A DNA stretch of 64,000 bases, taken from Blepharisma stoltei (Eukaryota; Ciliophora; Heterotrichea; Heterotrichida; Blepharismidae). The position numbers and the translations under genes are program-made. Shown here piece after piece: positions 45,340-54,429 of the stretch. The notes beneath the pieces are model-generated. The model worked only from the letters and a program-made list of their open reading frames with translations. It had not been told where the DNA came from and made no database searches. The DNA is taken from contig CAJZBQ010000020.1 of the NCBI GenBank assembly GCA_914767885.1, forward strand, positions 620,001 to 684,000. The letters are read 5' to 3'. Every line of letters starts with the position of its first letter. Position 1 is the first letter of the stretch.

Positions 45340-45736
45340 TAATTCTGTTATGCTTTTGCAAAGAATATACTTGAAGATAGAAAAATAATCCTGGAGATAT
45401 TTTAAGTTAAATGAAAACGGCTTGCTTTTATTTAATAGTCATTTTATTAATTAAAATATATAGCCCATAACAGCTTTTAGCTCGCCTGGGCTAGCGACTT
45501 TTCATCCAGCTCGTGGAGTTGAGTTGAATTAAATGTTGCCTAACCAACTTCCTAAGTTTATAAGTGTGCATGTACTTGCCATTTGTCAACTCTTGGAGTT
45601 AATTTGACAATTTTTTGATCCCTAAAGTTGAATAAAAGTTGCTAGCAGTGCAAGCAAAAAGCTATCCAGGGCTAGTGAATAATTAAGAAAGCCATTTAAT
45701 AGAAAAATAGAATTTCTGGGTGTTTTAAGTATTAGA
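45340..45736. other. intergenic stretch with an inverted-repeat element
   Basis: About 400 bp between the Merlin element and the RPL3 stop. It contains a ~38-bp imperfect inverted repeat (45470-45509 and 45627-45665, cores GCTAGCGACTTTT / AAAAGTTGCTAGC) around 120 bp. Outer ends TATAGCCC / GGGCTA suggest a decayed TA-type element. No coding sequence. Confidence 0.5.
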
Positions 45737-47360
45737 TTATTCTGCTTTAGCTTCTTCTTTATGCTGCTTGCGAGCAAGTGGTCCGAAGAATGCATATTTT
45801 TCTTCTGATGTTTGCCATCGGCCATGTCCAAACTTGCTGCTTGTATCAATAAATTTAAGGGAGATTTGTTCTGCAGCAGCTCTTGAAACGTTAGTAATCA
45901 GAGATTTTCTAAGAGTGATGACTCTCTTTCTTGTTCCGATAATGGCTCCTTTTACCATTAAAAAGTCGTTCTTGACAACTCCGTAGTGAGCGAATCCTCC
46001 CATTGGAGTGATTTTCTTTTCTGTAATGTCTTGATCAGTGCTGCCATTCTTTGGGTCTTCTGCTTTTCCAATTCTGTAAATCTTTTTATTGATTTCAGTT
46101 CTATGGTGATATCCTCTTTGACCAGCTCTTGGGACAGCGAAGTTGACTCTTGATGGATGCCAAGGCCCAATACAAGCAATTTTTCGCCTACCTCTGTGAG
46201 TTTTTCTTTGTAGAAGTTTGACTCCCCATCTTCTTACGACTCCACTGAAGCCTTTGCCTTTGCAAACTCCAATAGTGTCAATCATTTCGTTTGGCTGGAA
46301 AACTTCACTGACAGCTACCTTTTGTTCGAATTTAGCATAAGCCCAGTCTACTTTCTCAGCAATATTGCTACCACCGTTTACTTGAATTTCCATGATGTGA
46401 GCTTTCTTTTGTGAGAATCCGACAAGCTGAGTTTGTGTGTGAGCGATGACTCTAACAACAGAGCAATACTTCTTTATTCTGTCTAAGGCTCTTTTGATTT
46501 CTGTGCCAGACTCATACTTTGCTGCATATTTTACTTACTTACTTAATTATCTGGTGTTTAAGGTGTCTAGTGCCGCAGCCCAAAATGGACCTATGGCAAA
46601 ACTAATGACGTAGGCGAGCCATCTTGGTACAGGTCAGCCCTGGCCAAGCCTTCTATCAACTCCTGCTACACCAGCCTTGCTGCACGTCTCACCGGCGCGA
46701 TGCCGTCGCCCTTGTCTAGACTCAGCTCCTGCGCGTGTTCCGCCTGAGGGTCATCTTCCCTTGGAGATGTGCTGAGAGGTAAAAGCCCGAAATCTTGAGA
46801 GGACTGAGGAGCAGTTCCTCTGGTCATCCCCAGAGTTAAACCGCTATTGCTGTCCAGAAGTTCTCGAGTGAAAACCTAACCCCATAAATAAAATTCCATG
46901 AGGGAGAGAAAATTAGCAAAGCTAATTTCTCTCGAACCGAATGCCATTTTATTTATGCTGCATATTTTACAAAAGCGCGTTTCTTTGATTTGACCCAGTT
47001 TCTGTAAAATCTTCTCTTGCATTCTTCGCTAAGGTGCTGAGCCCAGACAGTGGTAAGAGCTTTGAGACCTCTAGGTGTTTCAATGTAGCCAACAAGCCCT
47101 ACAATTACCATAGGAGGGGTTTCTACAATGGTGACAGCTTCAATGACTTCTTTTTGGTGAAGTTTGGAGCCTGGCTTATTGACCTCACGAAGTATGTGTG
47201 TCATTCCTGCTTTGTAGCCAATAAAAGCTGTGAGGTGAGGAGCCTTGCTAGGGTCATCCTTAGGGAAGCTACGCACTCTACCTCTATGATGCTTCGCTCT
47301 TTTTCTTGGAAGGAAGCCTAGAGACCCATGTCTTGGACGCTCAAATTTGCGGTGTGACAT
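45737..47360 (-). CDS. RPL3: large-subunit ribosomal protein uL3 (RPL3)
   Basis: 395 residues once the insert at 46535-46970 is removed, the normal eukaryotic length. Start [21 protein letters not shown], then [31 protein letters not shown], the loop [45 protein letters not shown] and [18 protein letters not shown] are all signature blocks of uL3, including the peptidyl-transferase-facing W-finger region. The insert falls between KYAA and KYESG. No introns, no TGA codons needed. Essential and highly expressed, so precise removal of the insert is required. Confidence 0.95.
46535..46970 (-). mobile_element. SINE-like retroposon inside RPL3
   Basis: 421 bp of GC-rich sequence flanked by a perfect 15-bp duplication TGCTGCATATTTTAC (46520-46534 and 46956-46970). 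On the minus strand it starts AAATAAAATGGC, ends in a TTAC/GTAA tetranucleotide tail. Its first ~250 bp are homologous to the element at 63302-63737 (shared CTCAGGCG.AACACGCGCAGG, GCGGTTTAACT.TGGGGAT blocks); the 3' parts differ. The duplication contains TA, so TA-directed excision could regenerate the gene. Confidence 0.88.
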
Positions 47361-47655
47361 TTATTTTTAACCATAAGGAGATATGTCTGAAATATGAAGC
47401 ATAAAGTTATTAATAAAATCTCGAAAACTTAATCAAATCCTAGCAGAAAAATTGAGCGTAAAGCTTTATATGAGAGTGCTTTATTATTTTTTTCTCCAAT
47501 TGAAGTTTTTGGCGCTTAGGAATAAAAAACCAATAAATTTTCCCAATAAGAATTCGCTTTTTCGATTTTGTAACTTTTTATAAATCAATATTAAGTAGAT
47601 GTAGTAGGCTGAATCACAGATAAATAATAATTCTTAATTGCCATATTAAGCAGTT

Positions 47656-48430
47656 ATGTTCAAGAATACTTTCCAGTCTGGCTTTCTCTCAATTCTCTAC
47701 AGCATAGGCAGTAAACCGCTCCAAATCTGGGACAAAAGTGTAAGAAATGGTCACATTAAAAGAATCACTGACCAAGATATTCAAAGTTCAGTACTCGAAA
47801 TAATGGGCACAAACGTAAGCACCACATTCATAACTTGTCCAGCAGACCCAAACCAAACTCTCGGAATAAAGCTCCCGTTTCTCGTCATGATTATTAAAAA
47901 TCTCAAAAAATATTTCACATTCGAAGTGCAAGTTCTGGACGATAAAAACATTAGAAGACGATTTCGAGCTTCAAACTATCAGAGTACAACCAGAGTGAAG
48001 CCTTTTATTTGTACGATGCCTATGAGACTGGATGAAGGGTGGAACCAAATCCAATTCAACCTGTCTGATTTCACGAGAAGAGCGTACGGTACAAACTATA
48101 TTGAAACTTTGAGAGTACAGATTCAGGGTGCAGGTCCAATGATATTGCCTTTTTATTAGTGTCCTTTCACCGAATTATTTTTGGCCGAAAATTGGTTGAA
48201 ATTTTTTGATAGTGAGGCATTTGACCGAAAAAAAGCGTTAATTTTCGACCAAATGCTACACTATCAAAAGTGAAATGTATACTGTCAAAAATCCACTGTC
48301 ATTTGACATGGAGCCACAGATTCATGCTAATTGCAGAATGAGAAGAATTTACTTCTCTGACAGATTGTACTCTGAAGAAGAACTGCCACCTGAGTTCAAG
48401 CTATTTTTGCCTCTTCAAAAGCAGGCTTAA
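47656..48430 (+). CDS. CFAP20: cilia- and flagella-associated protein 20
   Basis: 191 residues after removing the insert at 48126-48324, close to the human 193. Blocks [69 protein letters not shown] and [45 protein letters not shown] are near-invariant. CFAP20 is an inner-junction protein of axonemal doublets and basal bodies. The insert falls between VQI and HANC. No intron. Confidence 0.95.
48126..48324. mobile_element. 199-bp TIR element in CFAP20, 9-bp duplication
   Basis: ACAGATTCA at 48117-48125 and 48316-48324. Ends GGGTGCAGGTCCAATGA / GGCTCCATGTCAAATGA (read inward from each side) match at about 13 of 18 positions. A strong internal hairpin pairs TTTTGATAGTG.GGCATTTG (about 48210) with its inverted copy near 48260. 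No TA in the pointer and no in-frame TA alternative nearby. Confidence 0.82.
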
Positions 48431-48502
48431 TTTAATGAAGCTTCGATATCATTCTCAGTCTAGGATTTAAACTAAGAATATTCTAACAAAACTAAATTCA
48501 AA

Positions 48503-51246
48503 ATGGCCGAGCGCCTTCAGGAGTCTATACACCTCGCTTCTGGGAATGCTATTACCAATAATGCAAACATTGAAGAAATTTTTAAGTGCTTTATATGTCT
48601 TGGCAAAGTGGTCGATGCAAAATTATGTCCATCATGCTCGAAGCCTTGCTGCAACCATTGCATTACAAGATGGCTGACAGAACAAAGACCGCAGTGCCCT
48701 CATTGCCGAGCTCCTTTAAGACTTCAAAACCTAGTTAATGGCCGCATAGTTTCAGAATTATCACAAGCTTTAGAATCTCTCCAAATATCAAAGCCAGAAC
48801 CAATTGAAAAATGCTCAACACACTCCTTATCACTTAATTATTACTGCATGACCTGCTTTAAAGCCATTTGCTCAGACTGTGCGATGTTCGGAGCTGAGCA
48901 TAAAGGCCATGAATTTCAGCATTTATCCACGATCCATGAAAAACACGTCAAAAGTATAAAGCACAAATCATCAGCCCTCAGAAAAAGAATTGCTGAGTTG
49001 GGCTCAATACTGCGTGAAATTGATATAAATATCGAGAAGGTTAAGAAAAGCAAAGAAGAAAAAAGCAAAGAATTAATTTCAACTGCTGAAAAAATGCAGG
49101 AAAGACTAGAAGCGCAGGTTAAAAACAAATTGCAAATCCTGCATGAGCAAAAAGAAGCTATAAGTGAAGAAATTGATAATTTAGAAAATATGCATATTGA
49201 CATTAATAAGCAGCTGAGCCAGGATGGGAAAAGCAAGCTGATAGCGAAAACTCCTGAGTTGATTAAGATGCTGAAAGAATTAAATCAGAAGCCTTTATCT
49301 AGATACAACAAAGTTGCTGTTTCTACTGATATACAGTCAGAAATAACCCCGAGCTATGATTCAGGGACTTTTGAAATTAAAAATTATTCAACGCTGCGGG
49401 CAACTACTGAAGTGATTTATTCTGATACTTTGCAGACTGGTGGGATCACTTGGAGACTTAAAGTTTACCCGAATGGGAATGGGGTAGCGAGAGACAGCTA
49501 TCTCTCTGTATTTTTAGAAATGATGAAAGGACTTCAAAACTCTTCGAAGTATGAGTACCGAGTCGAAATGGTCAACCATTTAAGCTCAAACCTATGTGTT
49601 GTTAGAGAATTTACTTCAGAATTTGAATCTGGAGAATGCTGGGGCTATAACCGCTTCTTTAAAATTGAATTGCTCAAAGAAGAAGGTTATTTAAGTGAAG
49701 AAGATACTATATCACTGACTCCCCCCCCTTTAAATTGGAACAAAATATAGGTAAAATTTCCACTTTTTTGGTAAATTAACCCCCCTTTAAATTGGAACAA
49801 AATTTAATTTTATAATAAAAAATTTTATTTATATAAATCATAATTTTTATGTAAAAAGTTTTGATATAATTTAAATGTTTCTTCTTAACTAAAATTAGAA
49901 GTTTAGTTATATCCTGCTCTTGTTTAAAGAATAGAGTATAAGAGCATCTTATTTAAATAAATTTATTATGCTTAATTGTAAATTTTTAAAAAAATTTCCA
50001 AAACAATTTTATTTTTTTTGATAAAAATGATATTTTTTTATTTAAATAGCTTTGATATAAATTCAATACGAATTCTTTACAAAAATTCAAAATTTACTTA
50101 TCTCTTGCTTTATTTTAAAGAATAGAGTATAAATAACATCTTATTTAAACAAAATTAGCACTTTGATTAATAAATTTTCTAAAATTTTTTTTTAATTTTT
50201 TTTTTATCAATAAATATAATAATTTTTGTGTAAATAGTTTTGATACCAATTAATAGTGGCGTATTAATTAATAATAAAATTTTAGTTATATCTTGCTTTG
50301 TTTTAAAGGATAAAGAGTAAATAGCATTTATTAAACAAAAATTATTAATCTAATTCGATAAATTTTTTGAAATTTTTTTTTTTATAAATTTTATATATAA
50401 ATTTTTTTTTTATATAAAAATTTTATAATGATTTTTTTTTTAAAAAAATGTTCTTAACCCCCCTTTAAAATTGGAACAAAATTTTTAGTTCCAATTTAAA
50501 GGGGGGGGGGAGTGAGATATTACATAAGGCCGCCTACTTATTTTCAGAAATGCAGAGACCAAAAGCAATATATAAAATATTTAGAAGCAAGCCGAAATCA
50601 ATTATTACTCCAGCTTAAAGAGTACCAAGAAAAATCAGAAAAAAAAGAAAGCGAAGATGTCTCAGTCTTCGACTCAAATGAAAATCCGCTTGAAAAAATT
50701 GAAGAAGAGACCAAAGAAAGACCAGCCATTGAAGAAGCCTCAAAAGAAGAATCCTACAAAGAAGAGTCAGATGACAGTTTCGATAAGGTTTTGCAAAAGC
50801 AAATAGAAATCCAAACGAAAATAAAAGAGGATCTTAAAAGCAGAGAAGAAGAGATTTCAAAAGAGCAGTCAGCAAATTCTGCCCATGAATTATAGAATTT
50901 TCCCATAGATGGCGCTGTTTGCCCTTGATTTGCCCACTGGGAAAATTTTTTGGTTTGACCAAACCATATGGTACTGGTCGAACCAAAAAATTTTCCCAGT
51001 GGGCAAATCAAGGGCAAACAGCGCCATCTATGGGAAAATTCTATAAGCACCGTTTTGCAAAGATACATGATGACGCCTGAAGAAGTCAGCTCCTCAGGGT
51101 CAGACTCCCCTAGAGAACAAAAATGATCAGAAGGCGAATTAGAAACCCACAGCTGCTCTGATATTCTTTCTCACGATCCTTTGGACTCAGAGGAAAGAGA
51201 CTGGGGCAGATTTGATAGCCAAAACAATCCTGAATTGCTAGGGTAA
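48503..51246 (+). CDS. TRIM37: TRIM37-like E3 ubiquitin ligase (RING, B-box, coiled coil, MATH)
   Basis: 597 residues after removing two IESs. RING at ~29-69 (CFICLGKVVDAKLCPSC ... CPHCRAPL), B-box at ~100-140 (CSTHSLSLNYYCMTC ... HKGHEF), coiled coil ~145-260, MATH domain ~290-440 ending TISLRYYIRPPTYFQKCRDQ, which matches TRIM37's distinctive MATH end (LILRFQVRSPTFFQKCRDQ). A Glu/Ser-rich tail follows. TRIM37 acts at centrosomes and peroxisomes in animals. IES C2 splits the MATH domain; IES D1 splits the tail. One Trp after D1 (EQKWSEGE) is TGA. Confidence 0.87.
49719..50515. mobile_element. IES/MITE family C copy C2 in TRIM37, TGA pointer
   Basis: 797 bp. TGA lies on both sides (49716-49718, 50513-50515) next to CTCCCC and GGGGAG ends; restoring one copy gives DTISL-RYYIRPPTYFQKC in frame. 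Two left cores TTTAAATTGGAACAAAA with a CCACTTTTTTGGTAAATTAA spacer; right hairpin of the same core. Four diverged internal repeats of a TTTTAAAG-ATAGAGTA segment. Confidence 0.92.
50893..51045. mobile_element. IES family D copy D1 in TRIM37 tail
   Basis: 153-bp near-perfect palindrome, TA pointers at 50891-50892 and 51044-51045. Arms TAGAATTTTCCCATAGATGG... about 65 bp each, centre ACCATATGGT. Removal joins NSAHEL to STVLQRYM in frame. Confidence 0.92.
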
Positions 51247-51341
51247 CTGATATTTAGTGACAGCTTATTGAGAGCTTATGAAGCCTTGAAAAACCATAAG
51301 TGAGCCCAATAATTATTAAACTAAATTATTCTGCATCTAAT

Positions 51342-52835
51342 TTATTTACCTTTATATGGAGATGGACCAAGCATTTGTTCAGGCTTTACCCAGTCATTGA
51401 ACTGCTGCTCGGTTAAGTATCCAAGTTTTAGTGCTGATTCTTTAAGGGTTGTTCCCTCCTTGTGAGCGGTTTTGGCTATTTTCGCAGCTTTATCATAGCC
51501 AATATAAGGATTTAGAGCAGTGACAAGCATTAAGCTTTCATTCATAATTTTGTTAATTTTGTCTCTGTTAGCTTGGATCCCTGAAACACAATGATCAGTA
51601 AAGCTTCTCGAAGCATCCCCTATAAGTCTTATTGAATGAAGGACATTCTTAATGATGACTGGCTTGAAGACATTTAGCTCAAAATGTCCATTGCAGCCTC
51701 CTATGGTGACAGCTGTATGATTTCCAATGACTTGAGCGCAAACCATTGTCAAAGCTTCACATTGGGTTGGGTTCACTTTTCCAGGCATAATTGAAGATCC
51801 AGGCTCGTTTTCAGGCAGTAATAGCTCACCTAGCCCGCATCTTGGTCCTGATCCTAAAAATCTAATATCATTAGCAATCTTCATTAAAGAAGTAGCTACA
51901 GTGTTCAAAGCTCCGCTGAAATAAACCAAAGCATCATGTGTAGCTAGAGCCTCAAACTTATTAGGAGCTGTTTTGAAAGGTAGTCCTGTCTCTTTCGCTA
52001 CATCTGCAGCAAATTTTTCAGGGAACCCTACATAAGTGTTAATCCCAGTGCCTACAGCTGTGCCTCCTTGAGCCAGATAATAAACATCCTCTAAGCTTCT
52101 CTCAACTCTTCTTATTCCATTTTCCACCTGTGCAGCATACCCACTGAATTCTTGTCCAAGGGTAATCGGAGTTGCATCTTGGGTATGAGTCCTCCCAATC
52201 TTTATGATGTCAGCAAATTCTTTGGATTTGTCCACAAGCGCTTGATGCAATTTTCTTAGTCCAGGAATGAGGACATTGTGAGTTTCTACGGCTGCGGCAA
52301 TATGCATAGCAGTAGGAAAAGAGTCATTTGAGCTTTGGCTTCTATTCACATGGTCATTTGGATGGACGCTTTTATCACCTATTTTTCCACCCAAGATTTC
52401 AATTGCTCTGTTTGCAATGACTTCATTGCAGTTCATATTGGATTGAGTGCCTGAGCCAGTTTGCCATACGACAAGTGGGAAATGGGCCATAAGTTTCCCT
52501 TCTATGATTTCATCGCATGCCTTTTGTATTGCAGATGCGTGCTCAGCTGAGAGTCCAAATTCTTTATTTACTCTTGCGGCACATTTTTTCAAAATTCCAA
52601 AAGCTTTGATTAGAGGGGCTGGCATCCTCTCTGTTTCGCCACCAATGTCAAAGTTTTCAAGGGATCTTTGAGTTTGAGCACCCCAATATTTATCACCTGA
52701 GACTTTGATGTCTCCAAAAGTGTCTTTTTCTATTCTAAATGTGGAGAAGCTTGCAAATGGTTGGGTGTAGATATTCTTACCACTTGAGGAGAGTATCTTG
52801 GAAAGGAGTAATCGGTTGGCTCTTGATAAAAGCAT
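51342..52835 (-). CDS. FH: fumarate hydratase, class II, mitochondrial
   Basis: 497 residues. An N-terminal basic/Ser presequence ([20 protein letters not shown], to about residue 32) suggests mitochondrial import; then the class II core: [68 protein letters not shown] and the signature [16 protein letters not shown] with catalytic Ser and Lys. Converts fumarate to malate in the TCA cycle. No intron, no IES, no TGA codon needed. Closest family alternatives (aspartase) are less likely given TAVGTGIN and mitochondrial targeting. Confidence 0.96.
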   Translation of the reverse strand: MLLSRANRLLLSKILSSSGKNIYTQPFASFSTFRIEKDTFGDIKVSGDKYWGAQTQRSLENFDIGGETERMPAPLIKAFGILKKCAARVNKEFGLSAEHASAIQKACDEIIEGKLMAHFPLVVWQTGSGTQSNMNCNEVIANRAIEILGGKIGDKSVHPNDHVNRSQSSNDSFPTAMHIAAAVETHNVLIPGLRKLHQALVDKSKEFADIIKIGRTHTQDATPITLGQEFSGYAAQVENGIRRVERSLEDVYYLAQGGTAVGTGINTYVGFPEKFAADVAKETGLPFKTAPNKFEALATHDALVYFSGALNTVATSLMKIANDIRFLGSGPRCGLGELLLPENEPGSSIMPGKVNPTQCEALTMVCAQVIGNHTAVTIGGCNGHFELNVFKPVIIKNVLHSIRLIGDASRSFTDHCVSGIQANRDKINKIMNESLMLVTALNPYIGYDKAAKIAKTAHKEGTTLKESALKLGYLTEQQFNDWVKPEQMLGPSPYKGK

Positions 52836-52990
52836 AATATGAATTTATATCCATTATTCAATCTTTTAGAAATAAAGATACAAATTAAATGTGATCAAAA
52901 TCTAAGGATTTATAGCTTATTTTTTGTCAAGGAAGGATATAATGTTGATCAATTTTATATTGGGAATCTTGATGCTTATAAATTTAATTA

Positions 52991-53142
52991 TACAATTTTC
53001 CCATGGATGGCGCTGTTTGGCCTTGATTTTCCCGCTGGAAATTTTTTTGGTTCGACCAGTACCATATGGTTAGGTCAAACCAAAAAATTTTCCCAGTGGG
53101 AAAATCAAGGCCAAACAGTGCCATCCATGGGAAAATTCTATA
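52991..53142. mobile_element. IES family D copy D2
   Basis: 152-bp palindrome, TA pointers at 52989-52990 and 53141-53142. Same arms and CCATATGG centre as D1 with about 12-15% differences (ATGGATGGCGCTGTTTGGCC arm). Lies between divergent FH and PAP2 genes. Confidence 0.9.
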
Positions 53143-53290
53143 TGTTTTTTTAAATGCAATGTCTGTGAAATTCACAAATTTTATTATCAAAAATTTGCCC
53201 AACCAACAGATACTGCTTCACAGATATTAGTATAGATAGTACGAATGGATTCGTGATGACATTAATTAAGTTCCATGATTTAAATAAAAG

Positions 53291-54403
53291 ATGCGCACAA
53301 TTTTTGCAATCAGTGCTATAACTTTATGTCTTTCTATTATTGAATTAATAAGCCATGAAGAACTTGAAAGCACTGGTGCATATCTAATAGAAAGAATCCA
53401 AAGTTCCCGAAGTGAAGAAAGTGACGATTTCTTTCTGATGATTGGAGCTGTCACAAGTATTTGTTTCTTTCTTGTAAGCGGCATCTGCTACTTAGTTGGA
53501 TACAAAGATTTCGGCTTATTAGGGATTTTTGGAAGCCAATTAGGTGCCGCTTTTTCTGGGATTCTGAAAGTTGCATTTGCGCATCCCCGTCCTTTTTGGA
53601 AATATTTCAATATCGATGCCTTGCTCTGCTCAAAAGATTTTGGGGCTCCATCAGGCCATGCAATGTCAGCAGGGGCTAGTTTATTTGTGCTTGGATATCT
53701 GTGAATGAAATCTGGAGGCTGGCGATATTTGAAACTCGTCATTATAGCTATTATTGTTATCATCACTGGATATGATCGGATGTACTTAGGAGTTCATTTT
53801 TACTTTCAGATAATTTTGGGCTATTCTTTTGCTTTATTAATTGCTGCTATTATTGTTTATCCTCAGACGACAAAGCTAGTCCAAAGAATCGGAAATGAGA
53901 AATTGGCATTTATAAAAAGCCAGGTACTGTGGCTTGTATTATTAGTATTATCTACTATTATTTGCTTATTTAGGAACTCAGAGTGGGATCCAATGTGGTC
54001 TCAGAATTATGAAAAATCATGTGGAAAACAATTTGTGATTGAGGATGTTCTTGTAAAAAATGCTGCGGATTCATATGTGTTTAGCTTGTTGGCAGGCTTA
54101 ACAGCAGGCCATTATTTGCAAAGAAATAATAGTGCTACTGAGCCTACAGTATTAGTTGTAGTATTTGCAGCATTTTTGCACTTGGGATTTATTAATATAT
54201 TTTTGAAATATTTAGAAGGATTTATCACGCTAAGCTCAACGGATCTATCTGGCTGGGTCTTTTTAGCTATAATAAGATACAGCTGTGGTCTAATTTATGC
54301 CTATTTCCTGCCCCTTGTGGTTTCAAAGCTTTTCAGGAAAAATAAATCTTTAGCAAGAGAAAATCCATCCTTTTCTGTATTGACTTTTAAAATCAAAATC
54401 TAG
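53291..54403 (+). CDS. membrane-bound PAP2-type phosphatase
   Basis: 370 residues with eight to nine hydrophobic helices. PAP2/haloperoxidase motifs: KVAFAHPRPFW (motif 1, K...RP), GAPSGHAMSAG (motif 2, PSGH) and YDRMYLGVHFYFQ (motif 3, R....GVH; the usual trailing Asp is Gln). Resembles glucose-6-phosphatase/dolichyl-pyrophosphate or sphingosine-phosphate phosphatases of the ER membrane; substrate undetermined. TGA is Trp at residue 138 (GYL-W-MKSGG). The stop is 26 bp before the next gene on the same strand. Confidence 0.85.
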
Positions 54404-54429
54404 TAATTTTAACAAAAAGATTTTAATAA

